Source: an uncultured Bacteroidales bacterium (GTDB lineage: Bacteria > Bacteroidota > Bacteroidia > Bacteroidales > ML635J-15). From it: a stretch of DNA of 64,000 nucleotides. Both the position numbers and the translations under genes were made by a program. The first letter of the stretch is position 1. Each line of letters opens with the position of its first letter. Below the pieces are notes generated by a model. The model saw only the letters and a program-made list of their open reading frames with translations. It did not search any database and had not been told where the DNA came from. This document shows positions 9,501 through 18,192 of the stretch, piece after piece. Location of the stretch: NCBI GenBank assembly GCA_937899245.1, contig CALDKB010000017.1:1-64000 (forward strand), read 5' to 3'.

Positions 9501-10204
9501 ACAACCAGCATTCGTACCGGAGTACAATACAAATCCGAATAGGTATCGAAGATATCCTTATTTATAAAACGAGAATACATTCCCGCAAAATAAGGCGTAT
9601 AGGCGTTTCGGTAATTTTGTGCAGTCGTATACTCGTCTACGTTTTCAAACACGACCTGAACCTCAATGTCATTTAACACACGGACAACATTTTTGACAGG
9701 ATTGTACGAAATCGGAACCACATTTAGCACTGCAACGTTTACTCCTCTCATAGTACCGACTTCCGACACCCAAGCAACGCTTTTTCCAAAAAATTCATCA
9801 GTCTCATAAGCCTCCTTGTCATAAGCAAAATCACAATGCTTGTCGCTCTTGCTTACTGGTTTCTGCTGTGGGAAAAGTTTCTTGCCTCCATACTGCGAAA
9901 GATCCACCTCATCGACAGAGTATCCAGAAACAACGACCTTAACATTTTCACATTCAGGCACAGCAATAAGCCTCCGAGACACAGGCAACGAAGGAGTTCC
10001 AACATTGCCGAAAGGAAAAGTTCCATCCAACGATACGGAAAGGTATTCACCCTTGTCGGCTACACGAAGGTCCCCATACGAAAAAACAGCAGTAAAGCCA
10101 TCAACGCCAACACTTTCAACACTTACTTCACTATTGTATTTCAACTGTGAATAAGACTGCATTGCCACAATGCAAAACAAACACAGAGTTGCCAATCTTC
10201 TCAT
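6578..10204 (-). CDS. Gingipain-like C25 cysteine peptidase with cleaved-adhesin domain and T9SS sorting signal
   Basis: This secreted protease has 1208 residues from the start at 10204. The longer frame to 10255 would add 17 residues in front of the signal peptide MRRLATLCLFCIVAMQSYSQ and is rejected. A propeptide-like region (about 25-230) precedes a C25 catalytic domain. That domain carries His430 in 'HYTAHGGEQEW' and Cys463 in 'GTCCLSGNF', a spacing of 33, as for H211/C244 of RgpB. Ig-like segments follow, then a cleaved-adhesin/MAM-like domain ('SFRHIQKSW', 'GIALDDVSVDADGC', about 925-1100) and a C-terminal sorting domain ('YCIFPNPVVDILEV', 'LYDVLGRLC', 'SGLYILVLKF'). It should be exported and surface-attached by the T9SS encoded 11 kb away. 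Specificity (Arg, Lys or other) cannot be read from the sequence. Confidence 0.93.
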   Translation of the reverse strand: MRRLATLCLFCIVAMQSYSQLKYNSEVSVESVGVDGFTAVFSYGDLRVADKGEYLSVSLDGTFPFGNVGTPSLPVSRRLIAVPECENVKVVVSGYSVDEVDLSQYGGKKLFPQQKPVSKSDKHCDFAYDKEAYETDEFFGKSVAWVSEVGTMRGVNVAVLNVVPISYNPVKNVVRVLNDIEVQVVFENVDEYTTAQNYRNAYTPYFAGMYSRFINKDIFDTYSDLYCTPVRMLVVANEYFADALQPWLEWKAQKGIYTDVKYVNSTNNSVDSIKNWVHAKYSEMLSDGNAPSFLVIVGDTERVPASATGTETDAVTDLYYASVDGDYMPDMYCSRISAITLGELRTIIEKTLMYEKCTMSDPSYLGKALLIAGADDDWNEFIAQPTINYAVDNYFNLDHGYSDVYAYLDSYDNCYSHLSSGVGIAHYTAHGGEQEWCNPNITNLDINSLTNDEKYFIGIGTCCLSGNFGYSSTCFGEKLIRSEKRGAVAYIGSAPVSYWYEDYYWALGATNVFTETPTMEQTQTGAYDLMFDESAFNTLSSLMNGGNLAVTNAYNEAYTDLSPRYYWEAYNILGDGSIMPYFSVPSAISVAHDSVFVNGAGRFHVESEPMSYVALSAGSDILGTALIGANGAADVLVRDYVDADSVLLVVTRQQRAPFIKTVPVSTPTGAYLALTDYSPEDVFEVEGELSTVISIDFKNIGASESGEARIFLRSENSDVHVEDSVVSCASLSVGDSVHFESAFSVRFPVLSDGEVVPFVVSFVDTLSGTFTESHLQISVHAPKMLISSSRIEGNAVPGETIRVRVEIRNDGSADCNMPSVCLLSRVESLEVEEQCVDVDIIASGEQFIHTFDVDISADSQWGDVLPLVIKIESATEVVDTIYVSIDPCNSPIVEFPYVENFQSPDMPECWSQVMLGASTSTWTIATSDENGQYSNPSTNSFAYIYSPSYTTYVTMLVTPKFSFAPGLSAALSFRHIQKSWQGDLDKLSVYYKNSEYGDWVLLTTYSNSIGSWRNETIELPNLSDCYYIAFSAEMHYGFGIALDDVSVDADGCIIPVLSFSETASEFGSFSWTGNADYYVLYKNNNELETTILNTYSLTETMDSDGCFRVVAHCGENTSESNVWCASDVDENRIRRYCIFPNPVVDILEVSGFEINSACLYDVLGRLCGEANVSGDAVFFDLGGVDSGLYILVLKFNDGTQAIEKIVKE

Positions 10205-10214
10205 AACATATTTT

Positions 10215-10244
10215 TTTGCAAAAGTAAAAAAAATTGTATATTTG
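10215..10244 (+). promoter_or_regulatory. Promoter of the TPR/PorE-like gene pair
   Basis: A -33 TTTG (10215-10218) and a -7 TATATTTG (10237-10244), separated by 18 bases, match the Bacteroidetes consensus closely. Transcription would begin near 10250, about 38 bases before the start codon. The element overlaps the oppositely oriented promoter of the peptidase. Confidence 0.65.
10219..10226 (-). promoter_or_regulatory. Putative -7 box for the C25 peptidase gene
   Basis: TACTTTTG on the minus strand matches TAnnTTTG and lies 14 bases before the chosen start at 10204. This also argues against the longer start at 10255. Confidence 0.55.
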
Positions 10245-10246
10245 CA

Positions 10247-10266
10247 ATCTTGCATAATTGCAAGAT
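10247..10266. promoter_or_regulatory. Perfect inverted repeat at the divergent promoters (candidate operator)
   Basis: ATCTTGCA-TAAT-TGCAAGAT is a perfect 8-bp inverted repeat with a 4-base spacer. It covers the predicted transcription start of the plus promoter and lies upstream of the minus promoter. It could bind a dimeric regulator or form a 5' RNA hairpin. Confidence 0.45.
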
Positions 10267-10288
10267 AAACAAAGTAAAAGCAACTGTT

Positions 10289-11416
10289 ATGAAAAGATTG
10301 ATGTTATCAAGCCTATTAGTTATAACCACCATAGGCTTCGCATTTTCGCAGGAAGACAACAATTCTGGCTCGGATATGAACCCGATTATTGTTCCGACAC
10401 AAATTATTACAAGCCCCACCGACGGCGACACATTAAACACACTAATAAACGCCGAGGGTCAGGAAGCAAACGTCGCATACAACAAAGGCGTTGGTCTTTA
10501 CCGGGAGGGCAGCTACGACGAGGCGGTAAGCTATTTCAGCCAGGCAATTTCATACGATGCCAACATGTTTCAAGCATATTATGGTAGAGGAACTTGCTAC
10601 ATGCAGCAGAAAAAATATGACGAGGCAATCAACGACCTTAAAACATATTGCAAACAGAAAAATGACGAAAATGCAACATATCTTATTGGATATTGCTACT
10701 TCTTGATTCCAGACATGGAAAATGCAACCACATATTTCCAGAATGCTATTGAACAGGGATGCAGAAATGCCAACCTGTACTATTACCTTGGCGTCATAAA
10801 CTTCAACAAAAACAAGTATGAAGATGCAATAAAATACTACTCTACAGCCATTGAGATTGACAACGCACATGCTTTCTCATACAACGACAGAGGCTCTGCA
10901 TATAGAATGCAGGAAGAATACGACAAGGCAATTAGCGACTACACAAAGGCAGCCGAACTAAACACTAGCATGGACATTTTCCAAACCAACCTCGGTAGTG
11001 CATACAGATTGAAAAAGGACTATCCAAATGCTATCAAGGCATACGACGAAGCCCTGAAAATCAAATCAGACAATCACATTGCCCTGAACAACAAAGGCAT
11101 TGCGCTTTACGAAATGAAGGACTACGACAGAGCAATCGAGACTTTTGATGCCTGCTTAAAGCTCCAGAAAGATTATGCTTATGCCTACAACAATATGGGA
11201 ATGTGCTACTACAAGAAAAAAGACTACAAACTTGCAATCGAAGCCTTCAGCAAGGCAATCCTGATTAATCCTCAATATGGCGAAGCATACGTACATAGGG
11301 GATCCGCAAGGGAAATGACCCGAGACATGGAAGGCGCTTGTAGCGACTGGCATGAAGCCAAAAAACTAGGCATAAAGAATCTTGACGACCTAGAAACCGT
11401 TTGCGAAGAATATTAA
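10289..11416 (+). CDS. Exported tetratricopeptide-repeat protein
   Basis: The 375-residue protein starts at 10289, giving the signal peptide MKRLMLSSLLVITTIGFAFS; the frame open from 10250 starts at the predicted transcription start and is rejected. After a low-complexity N-terminal region it consists of about eight TPR units ('AYYGRGTCYMQQKKYDEAI', 'AYNNMGMCYYKKKDYKLAI', and so on), ending with an Asp/Glu-rich capping helix. TPR arrays are protein-interaction scaffolds, and this one should lie in the periplasm. It is 20 bases from the PorE-like gene and shares its promoter, which suggests a role in the same envelope assembly. No enzymatic motif is present and the partner is unknown. Confidence 0.8.
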   Translation: MKRLMLSSLLVITTIGFAFSQEDNNSGSDMNPIIVPTQIITSPTDGDTLNTLINAEGQEANVAYNKGVGLYREGSYDEAVSYFSQAISYDANMFQAYYGRGTCYMQQKKYDEAINDLKTYCKQKNDENATYLIGYCYFLIPDMENATTYFQNAIEQGCRNANLYYYLGVINFNKNKYEDAIKYYSTAIEIDNAHAFSYNDRGSAYRMQEEYDKAISDYTKAAELNTSMDIFQTNLGSAYRLKKDYPNAIKAYDEALKIKSDNHIALNNKGIALYEMKDYDRAIETFDACLKLQKDYAYAYNNMGMCYYKKKDYKLAIEAFSKAILINPQYGEAYVHRGSAREMTRDMEGACSDWHEAKKLGIKNLDDLETVCEEY

Positions 11417-11436
11417 TAACCTTAAAAAGAAAGAAA

Positions 11437-13548
11437 ATGAATCGCATTAAATTATATATCGGCATTATTGCAATTGCCACACTTTTCATATCGCAAGTTT
11501 CATATTCCCAAGTTAATATCGGAATCGACAAGAAATCTTTCAAGACCGCTGAGAAAAACGGATACAAAGAAGCATTAAACTCAATATACAATGGAGATGA
11601 ATACTTCGCCACCAACTCAATCGGCGGCTACACCAAAGCGCTTGAAGAATATCTTTCTGCCAATAGATACAATAGCGAATGTGCCGAGCTTAACTACAAG
11701 ATTGGTGTCTGCTATCTTTATACTAATGAAAAGAAAAAGTCAATCTCTTATCTTGACAAAGCTTACAAACTAAACAAAGAAGTTTCATTCGACATCAAGT
11801 ATGTATTGGGAAGAGCATATCAGGTAAACGGACAATACAACGATGCCATTGACAACTATAACGACTTCAAGCGCAGCGACTACGAAGCTGTAATCAAGAA
11901 AATGAAAATTGACAAGGCAAAATTTAGCGTCGAGGCCAGAATAAAGGAATGCGAAAATGCCGCCAAGCTCAGCGAAGAACCTGTTAGAGTTTTCATCGAC
12001 AATCTTGGTTCCAACATCAATTCAAAATATTCCGACTATGGACCTGTTATCTCTACAGATGAATCCATGATGATTTTCACTTCTCGTCGCGAAGGCTCAA
12101 CAGGCAGTGAAATCGACTACGACCACCAATACTTTGAAGATCTGTACATTTCGTACAACGAAGGCAAGAACAGGTGGTCGCAAGCGATGAACATGAAGAA
12201 CCTGAATACCAGCGAACACGATGCTTCTGTAGGTTTGTCACCAGACGGCTCTATACTTTATACCTTCAAAGGCACACCGGACGGCAACCTTTATGAAAGC
12301 AAACTGAAAGGCGAAGACTGGAGCAAACCAAAGGAACTTAACAAAAACATCAACACAAAATACCACGAAACGTCAATATCAATTTCCTCCGACGGTAAAA
12401 TACTTTATTTTGTCAGCGAACGTCCAAAAGACGAATATGGTACCGCATCAAAGGGCGGAAAAGACATCTTTGTCAGCGAAAAAACCGCCAAAGGCGACTG
12501 GGGACCAGCAAAAAACATTGGTGCTCCTATCAACACTGAATTCGACGAAGAAGGTGTATTCATTCACCCAGACAACAGGACAATGTACTTCAGTTCAAAA
12601 AGAGAAGGTTCGATTGGCGGATACGACATTTTCTACAGCGAACTCGACGATAACGGAAACTGGGGTGAACCAGTAAACCTTGGTGTTCCTATCAACACAC
12701 CAGAAGACGATGTATTTTTCATCGTTGCCGGTAGCGGAAAATATGCATATCTGTCAAGCGCCCGTGAAGGCGGATTCGGAATGCAGGATATATGGAGGAT
12801 AACTTTCCTTAGCCCTGAAAGACCTATGCAGGCCGGAACGGAAGACAATCTTATCGCTTGCTCTAACGCATCAATCCAAACTGTCGTTCAACAGGAAACC
12901 GTAGAAGTAAAGAAAGTTAGACTTACAATCATGAAAGGTACAATTTCAGATGTAGACACAGACAAACCTGTTGAAGCTTCCATTGAAATCGTCGACCTTG
13001 AAAAGGACGAGATTTTTGCTACCCTCGAATCCAATGCATCTTCAGGAAAATATCTTATCAGTTTGCCTTCAGGAAAGAACTATGGTATCACAGCAAAGGC
13101 CGACGGTTATTTGTTCCATAGCGAAAACGTTGACGTTCCTGCTGCAACTTCATACCAGGAAATCATCAAGGACATTAAGCTTAAGCCAATCAACGTAGGC
13201 GCTACAATTGTCCTTGCAAACATCTTCTTCGACTTCAACAAATCTACCCTCCGCGATATATCAAAGGCAGAACTCGACAACCTGATAAAGCTTCTTACTG
13301 TTGACTACCCGAAGATGACAATCGAAATCGGAGGACACACCGACAATGTCGGCTCTTTGGACTACAACATGAAACTTTCTTCGAACAGAGCAAAAGCTGT
13401 TGTTGACTACTTAATCAACCACGGCGTTGAAAAGGAAAGACTTTCGTACAAGGGTTACGCATACCAGCAACCTATTGCGCCAAACGACACTGAAGATGGT
13501 CGCCAGAAAAACAGACGTGTTGAGTTTAAGATCATAAGCTTAAAATAA
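11437..13548 (+). CDS. PorE-like protein: TPR, PD40 beta-propeller, CarboxypepD-regulatory-like and OmpA domains
   Basis: From the start at 11437 the protein has 703 residues and the signal peptide MNRIKLYIGIIAIATLFIS. Domains in order are TPR units (about 40-150), PD40/WD40-like propeller blades with 'STDESMMIFTSRREG', 'SSDGKILYFVSERPKDEYG' and 'HPDNRTMYFSSKREG' (about 200-460), a beta-sandwich like the carboxypeptidase regulatory domain (about 495-580), and an OmpA peptidoglycan-binding domain ('FFDFNKSTL', 'GGHTDNVGSLDYN', 'LSSNRAKAVVDYL') to the end. This is the domain order of PorE (PG1058) of Porphyromonas gingivalis, which links the T9SS to peptidoglycan. Bacteroidota often have several paralogues of this build, so the porE assignment is an inference from architecture and from the nearby T9SS genes. 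Confidence 0.8.
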   Translation: MNRIKLYIGIIAIATLFISQVSYSQVNIGIDKKSFKTAEKNGYKEALNSIYNGDEYFATNSIGGYTKALEEYLSANRYNSECAELNYKIGVCYLYTNEKKKSISYLDKAYKLNKEVSFDIKYVLGRAYQVNGQYNDAIDNYNDFKRSDYEAVIKKMKIDKAKFSVEARIKECENAAKLSEEPVRVFIDNLGSNINSKYSDYGPVISTDESMMIFTSRREGSTGSEIDYDHQYFEDLYISYNEGKNRWSQAMNMKNLNTSEHDASVGLSPDGSILYTFKGTPDGNLYESKLKGEDWSKPKELNKNINTKYHETSISISSDGKILYFVSERPKDEYGTASKGGKDIFVSEKTAKGDWGPAKNIGAPINTEFDEEGVFIHPDNRTMYFSSKREGSIGGYDIFYSELDDNGNWGEPVNLGVPINTPEDDVFFIVAGSGKYAYLSSAREGGFGMQDIWRITFLSPERPMQAGTEDNLIACSNASIQTVVQQETVEVKKVRLTIMKGTISDVDTDKPVEASIEIVDLEKDEIFATLESNASSGKYLISLPSGKNYGITAKADGYLFHSENVDVPAATSYQEIIKDIKLKPINVGATIVLANIFFDFNKSTLRDISKAELDNLIKLLTVDYPKMTIEIGGHTDNVGSLDYNMKLSSNRAKAVVDYLINHGVEKERLSYKGYAYQQPIAPNDTEDGRQKNRRVEFKIISLK

Positions 13549-13563
13549 ATTTTTAATACCATA

Positions 13564-13599
13564 AAAATCCCATAGTGAAAATCATCACTATGGGATTTT
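13564..13599 (+). terminator. Intrinsic terminator after the PorE-like gene
   Basis: A perfect 14-bp inverted repeat (13564-13577 and 13586-13599) encloses an 8-base loop. The right arm ends in TTTT and the left begins in AAAA, so it may work in both directions. It lies 16 bases after the PorE-like stop and covers the first in-frame GTG and ATG of the following aroB frame. Confidence 0.85.
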
Positions 13600-13610
13600 C
13601 ATATAAAGGC

Positions 13611-14630
13611 ATGCAAACTAGGGAATATCATACGGTCAGGTCTTCAACGACTAAAATTTACACGGACACGGAATACAGCATATTCCACAAGCTCATCTCT
13701 CCGCACACCTATATTATTATAAGCGATAAAAACATCTTTAAAACTTACCCAACAATATTCAAGGATTGCAAATATATCCTTATTGACGACGGGGAGGAAA
13801 ACAAAATCCTTGCTACAATAGAAGCTATAATTTCAAAGCTTATAGAATTTGGTGTCGACAGAAATTCATATATCATTGGTATTGGAGGCGGAATGGTCTG
13901 CGACATCACCGGATTTGTCGCCCACATATACATGAGAGGAACTCGATTCGGCCTTATCCCTACTACTCTACTATCTCAAATTGATGCTTCGATAGGCGGG
14001 AAAAACGGCATCAACTTTTCCGACAATAAAAATTTTATCGGTAGCTTCGACAATCCCGACTTCATCATTTCCGACCTGAAGTTCATTGACACAATATCCG
14101 AAGAACAATTCAAAAGCGGCCTAGGAGAAATAATAAAATACGCACTCATAGGAAACAAAGAAATTCTATCAATACTCCAAGACAACACCGATTGTATCCT
14201 CAATCATAACAAAACCTGCCTCGGACAGCTAACAAGCAAATCAATTGCAATGAAAATGGACATTGTCGAAAACGATCCGCTTGACAAAGGCTACCGGCAC
14301 ATATTAAATTTTGGACATACCTTTGGCCACACAATCGAAATTATCGACAAGATTCCACACGGAATAGCGGTTGTCAAAGGAATGAATGTTGCTATCGACT
14401 TATCGGTTAAACTTGAATTGCTTGACAAACAAAAAGCTGCCGACATAAAGAAATTGCTAATTGATCTTGGATACGACATATCGTATCAGCTACGCGACGA
14501 GCACATCCGACTTGTATGCAACGACAAAAAAAAGAACGGAGACTCAATTAAACTCGTACTTCTCAACGACATTTGCGTACCTACAATCAAGGAAATACAA
14601 GTATCATCCATACCAACACTTGTTAAATGA
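13611..14630 (+). CDS. aroB: 3-dehydroquinate synthase
   Basis: This enzyme converts DAHP to 3-dehydroquinate, the second step of the shikimate pathway, in the cytoplasm using NAD+ and a divalent metal. The NAD-binding glycine motif 'IGIGGGMVCDITGF' and the metal ligands in 'GLGEIIKYA' (Glu) and 'NFGHTFGHTIE' (His) are visible. The frame is open from a GTG at 13575, but that codon and the ATG at 13590 lie inside the upstream terminator hairpin. I therefore take the ATG at 13611, giving 339 residues, slightly short for the family. The gene overlaps aroA by four bases (ATGA), so the two are translationally coupled. Confidence 0.93.
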   Translation: MQTREYHTVRSSTTKIYTDTEYSIFHKLISPHTYIIISDKNIFKTYPTIFKDCKYILIDDGEENKILATIEAIISKLIEFGVDRNSYIIGIGGGMVCDITGFVAHIYMRGTRFGLIPTTLLSQIDASIGGKNGINFSDNKNFIGSFDNPDFIISDLKFIDTISEEQFKSGLGEIIKYALIGNKEILSILQDNTDCILNHNKTCLGQLTSKSIAMKMDIVENDPLDKGYRHILNFGHTFGHTIEIIDKIPHGIAVVKGMNVAIDLSVKLELLDKQKAADIKKLLIDLGYDISYQLRDEHIRLVCNDKKKNGDSIKLVLLNDICVPTIKEIQVSSIPTLVK

Positions 14631-15850
14631 CAATCACATTCAGCAAATCGGCACTCCGTGGAAGAATAACAATCTGCCCTTCGAAAAGCTTCGAACAACG
14701 ACTGCTCGCCATTTCTGCCATTGCCGAAACACCAATACGCATTACCAATCCAGGACATTCCGCCGACGTCGAAGCCTGCCGAATGATTTCTCGTTCACTT
14801 CAGGAAAAATCTGTCAGAACAGATTTTTTTTGCAGAGAATCTGCCTTGTGCGCAAGAATGTTCCCGCCAATAATCGCCCTGCAAAAAAGCTATTTCTCAA
14901 TTGACGGAACCGGCTCGCTTGGCAGACGCAAAATTACAAACGACCTTAGCTTCTACAAGGATTTTTTCGCTTGGAATATAAGCGGAGAAAAGCTACCGAT
15001 ACACTTTAGCAATGCAAAAATTCACAATGGGACTTTCGATATAGACGGCCGAAACACGTCTCAAGCTATAAGCGGGCTGCTACTTGCCCTTTCTGTTGTC
15101 GATGGAGACAGCACAATTATCGTTCACAATCCTGTCAGCACCTACTATATATTAATGACAGTAGACATTGCCAACCAGGCTGGAGCAAACATCAGCGTAA
15201 AAAAAACAGACGACACCATTGTGATTTATATTAAGGGGAATACCAAATATAAATGCACCGACATCAATGTAGAAGGAGATTGGAGCAATGCCGCTTTTTT
15301 TATTGCTGCAGGCACAAACAGCAATGGAATTTCAATATCAGGACTCAGTTCTAAGTCATCACAACCTGATATGCACATCCTTGAGGCTATGGATAGATGC
15401 AATGCAAAATACGAATGGCAAAACGATACGATTACAATATATCATTCCGAATTGTCAGGCTTTGATTTCGATGCCACAGACTGTCCAGACCTAATACCTC
15501 CGCTATGCATTCTAGCCATTAATTCACATGAATTATGCAATATAAAAGGAGCCAACAGACTAGTAGGCAAAGAAAGCAACAGACTGGAAGCAATAACAGA
15601 AGAACTCTCAAAAATTGGTGCAATCGTCACTTGCAATAACGATATCCTTACTATTCATCCGTGCCACAAAATACTACAAGGAACAGTCGATTCTCACAAC
15701 GACCATCGAATAGCAATGATGCTTTCTTTTATTGCTCTGCAGAGCGATGGCATAACACTAGTCGACAGCGAATGTACAAAAAAATCTTACCCCGACTTTT
15801 TCGAAGACCTTGAAAAAATCGGGGCAAGAATTTCTAGAAACCTATTCTAA
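14627..15850 (+). CDS. aroA: 3-phosphoshikimate 1-carboxyvinyltransferase (EPSP synthase)
   Basis: The 407-residue enzyme joins PEP to shikimate-3-phosphate. Family features are the N-terminal 'SKSFEQRLLAISAIAE', 'RESALCARMF' in the place of the usual NAGTAMR loop, 'EGDWSNAAFF', the catalytic-region 'CPDLIPP' and 'GKESNRLEA', 'HNDHRIAMM' and the C-terminal 'KSYPDFFEDL'. The altered PEP loop makes it a divergent EPSP synthase, as in other Bacteroidota as far as I recall. It overlaps aroB by four bases upstream and the convergent PBP gene by four bases downstream. Confidence 0.92.
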   Translation: MTITFSKSALRGRITICPSKSFEQRLLAISAIAETPIRITNPGHSADVEACRMISRSLQEKSVRTDFFCRESALCARMFPPIIALQKSYFSIDGTGSLGRRKITNDLSFYKDFFAWNISGEKLPIHFSNAKIHNGTFDIDGRNTSQAISGLLLALSVVDGDSTIIVHNPVSTYYILMTVDIANQAGANISVKKTDDTIVIYIKGNTKYKCTDINVEGDWSNAAFFIAAGTNSNGISISGLSSKSSQPDMHILEAMDRCNAKYEWQNDTITIYHSELSGFDFDATDCPDLIPPLCILAINSHELCNIKGANRLVGKESNRLEAITEELSKIGAIVTCNNDILTIHPCHKILQGTVDSHNDHRIAMMLSFIALQSDGITLVDSECTKKSYPDFFEDLEKIGARISRNLF

Positions 15851-18192
15851 TTCTCGTCAAAGTCATAACTTGCACCCTGCCTGTCAAAATCGTAGCAATC
15901 ACTCGATTCTATCATATTGGCAGGACGCGAAAACGTATCTTCCTGACTGTACTTCTTGCTCAAGCGTCTGTCGGCATATACCTTTTGCATATATAATGCC
16001 CATATTGGCAATGCAGCAGAAGCACCCTGACCAAACGTCATCGAACTAAACCGGATAGTTGGCTCCTCGCCTCCGACCCAAGCTCCATTTACAAGATTTG
16101 GCGTGATTCCCATAAACCATGCATCAGAATTGTTGTTGGTGGTACCGGTCTTACCTCCTATTGCGGCCGTCAAGTTATATTTGAATCTTAAACGCGAACC
16201 TGTACCCATATCAACAACACCACGAAGCATTTCCACCATCAGTGCAGCAGTTTCTTCGCTTATCGCTTCCGTCTGTATTGGCAAGAACGAAGCCAGCTCG
16301 TTGCCATCCTTATCTTCAATCTTGGTAATATAAATTGGTCGCGTATAAATTCCCTTGTTTGGATAAGAACAATAAGCACCGACCATCTCGCACAAAAGAA
16401 CCTGCGGAATACCAACGCAAATTGACGGATATGGATCAATATGGCTATGAACGCCCATCTTGTTTGCCAAAGCGACTACTGCCTCAGGTGTTGTCTGCTT
16501 CAGTGCCCAGGCAGAAATCTGGTTTAAGGAACCGGCAAGTCCCTGCTTCAATGTTATTATCTGTCCGTCAAGCTTTGAGTTAGAATATCGAGGTGTATAA
16601 TATTTGCCGTCTGGCAACAAGAAAGTCTGCTCAACATTTGCAACTTTTGTACACGGAGAATAGCCATTCTGCATCAGAAGACAATAAATGAACGGCTTGA
16701 ATGTAGATCCTACCTGACGGCGAGACTTTGTTACATTATCATATTTGAAATGCTGATAGCTGATACCACCGACATAAGCCTTTACGTGTCCGGTCTGTGG
16801 TTCCATCGACATAAATCCTGCCTGAAGAAAACCTTTGTAATACATCATGGAATCCATTGGTGTCATTACGGTATCGACATCTCCATTCCATGTAAATACA
16901 CGCATAGTATCCTTTATATGGAAAGATGCCTTTATTTCATCCTCGCTGAAACCGGCCTTTTTCATAACACGCCATCTTTCTGTCCTGCGCATAGCACTAT
17001 TGATACATTCTTCCTTCGTGTCCTTAGGAATCGACGAATAATATGGCGCATTCTTGTTGTTCTTCATGCTTTTTGTAAATTCCGGCTGCAGATATGCTCC
17101 AACATGTTCGGCCACAGCTTCCTCGGCATACTGTTGCATTCTGCTGTCGATGGTCGTATATAGCTGAAGGCCGTCAGAATAAATATCATACGAAGAACCA
17201 TCCGGCTTTTTATTTTTATTACACCATCCATAAGAAGGATCCAAAGACCAATTTATAGAATCCTCAACGAATTCCCTCTCGTCGATATAATTATCCCTAA
17301 TTGGCTCCTTGGCGGTCAGCCACAATCTCAAGAATTCACGGAAATAAGTTGCTGTTCCAAGGTTATGGTCGGCCCTTCTAAAATTGATGCCCAATGGCTC
17401 TGCCTTTAACGAATCGTACTCCTCTCGTGTAAGCTTATCGTACTTATACATCTGCGACAAAACGACATTCCGTCGCTCCATAGCTTTTTCAGGAAAACGG
17501 ATAGGGTTATACATGGATGGATTCTGAGCCATACCAACAAGCATTGCTGCCTGTGTCTTTGTCAAGCCAATAGGTACAGTATCGAAATATATGCGCGAAG
17601 CAGACTCTATTCCGACTGCAAGGTTCAAGAAGTCGAACTTGTTCAAATACATCTGTATTATCTCCTCCTTGGTGTACTGGCTTTCAAGTTTGGTTGCAAT
17701 CACCCATTCCTGGAACTTTCTGTTTATCAGCTGGAACTTGTTCATCTTCTCCCTTGGGAACAACATTTTTGCCAACTGCTGCGATATTGTACTTCCACCA
17801 CCTTTGGCACTTCCAACTATAATTCCGTAAAATACTCTTGGCAACGACTTGAAGTCAATACCATAATGATCGTAAAAACGGACATCTTCAGTTGCTATTA
17901 ATGCATCAATCACATTCGGAGAAATCGAATCGTACGAAACTTGAGAACGATTTTCTCGGAAATAAGTTCCCAGAAGCTGGTTGTCACCAGAATAAATACG
18001 AGTGGCCAGATTTTCCTTCGGGTTTTCCAGTTCTTCCACTGTCGGCATGTAGCCGAATACACCTTTTGCCAAAAGGATAAAATACAATAATAGTATTAGC
18101 ACAAAGGAAATGCTTAACACCCATAGCACAATAAAGATTTTCTTTCTTGTTTTTGGTGAATATGTTTCTTTAGCTCCTGAATTCTCCGCCAT
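15847..18192 (-). CDS. Class A penicillin-binding protein 1A (transglycosylase/transpeptidase)
   Basis: This bifunctional peptidoglycan synthase has 781 residues. A short cytoplasmic tail is followed by one membrane helix (about 19-43). The GT51 transglycosylase domain has catalytic Glu102 in 'ATEDVRFYDHYG' and 'GGSTISQQLAKML'. The transpeptidase domain has Ser496 in 'GSTFK', 'SLN' in 'AGSLNQISAW' and 'GGKTGTTNNNSDAWF'. All class A signature motifs are intact, so the enzyme should be active. The C-terminus is short, with no added PASTA or Ig domain. It is transcribed toward aroA and overlaps its stop by four bases. Confidence 0.95.
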   Translation of the reverse strand: MAENSGAKETYSPKTRKKIFIVLWVLSISFVLILLLYFILLAKGVFGYMPTVEELENPKENLATRIYSGDNQLLGTYFRENRSQVSYDSISPNVIDALIATEDVRFYDHYGIDFKSLPRVFYGIIVGSAKGGGSTISQQLAKMLFPREKMNKFQLINRKFQEWVIATKLESQYTKEEIIQMYLNKFDFLNLAVGIESASRIYFDTVPIGLTKTQAAMLVGMAQNPSMYNPIRFPEKAMERRNVVLSQMYKYDKLTREEYDSLKAEPLGINFRRADHNLGTATYFREFLRLWLTAKEPIRDNYIDEREFVEDSINWSLDPSYGWCNKNKKPDGSSYDIYSDGLQLYTTIDSRMQQYAEEAVAEHVGAYLQPEFTKSMKNNKNAPYYSSIPKDTKEECINSAMRRTERWRVMKKAGFSEDEIKASFHIKDTMRVFTWNGDVDTVMTPMDSMMYYKGFLQAGFMSMEPQTGHVKAYVGGISYQHFKYDNVTKSRRQVGSTFKPFIYCLLMQNGYSPCTKVANVEQTFLLPDGKYYTPRYSNSKLDGQIITLKQGLAGSLNQISAWALKQTTPEAVVALANKMGVHSHIDPYPSICVGIPQVLLCEMVGAYCSYPNKGIYTRPIYITKIEDKDGNELASFLPIQTEAISEETAALMVEMLRGVVDMGTGSRLRFKYNLTAAIGGKTGTTNNNSDAWFMGITPNLVNGAWVGGEEPTIRFSSMTFGQGASAALPIWALYMQKVYADRRLSKKYSQEDTFSRPANMIESSDCYDFDRQGASYDFDEN

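Noticed and set aside
9008..9676. Plus-strand frame of 222 codons
   Set aside because: It is fully inside the C25 peptidase on the other strand, and its translation is Ile/Arg/His-rich without domain features; it is an antisense shadow.
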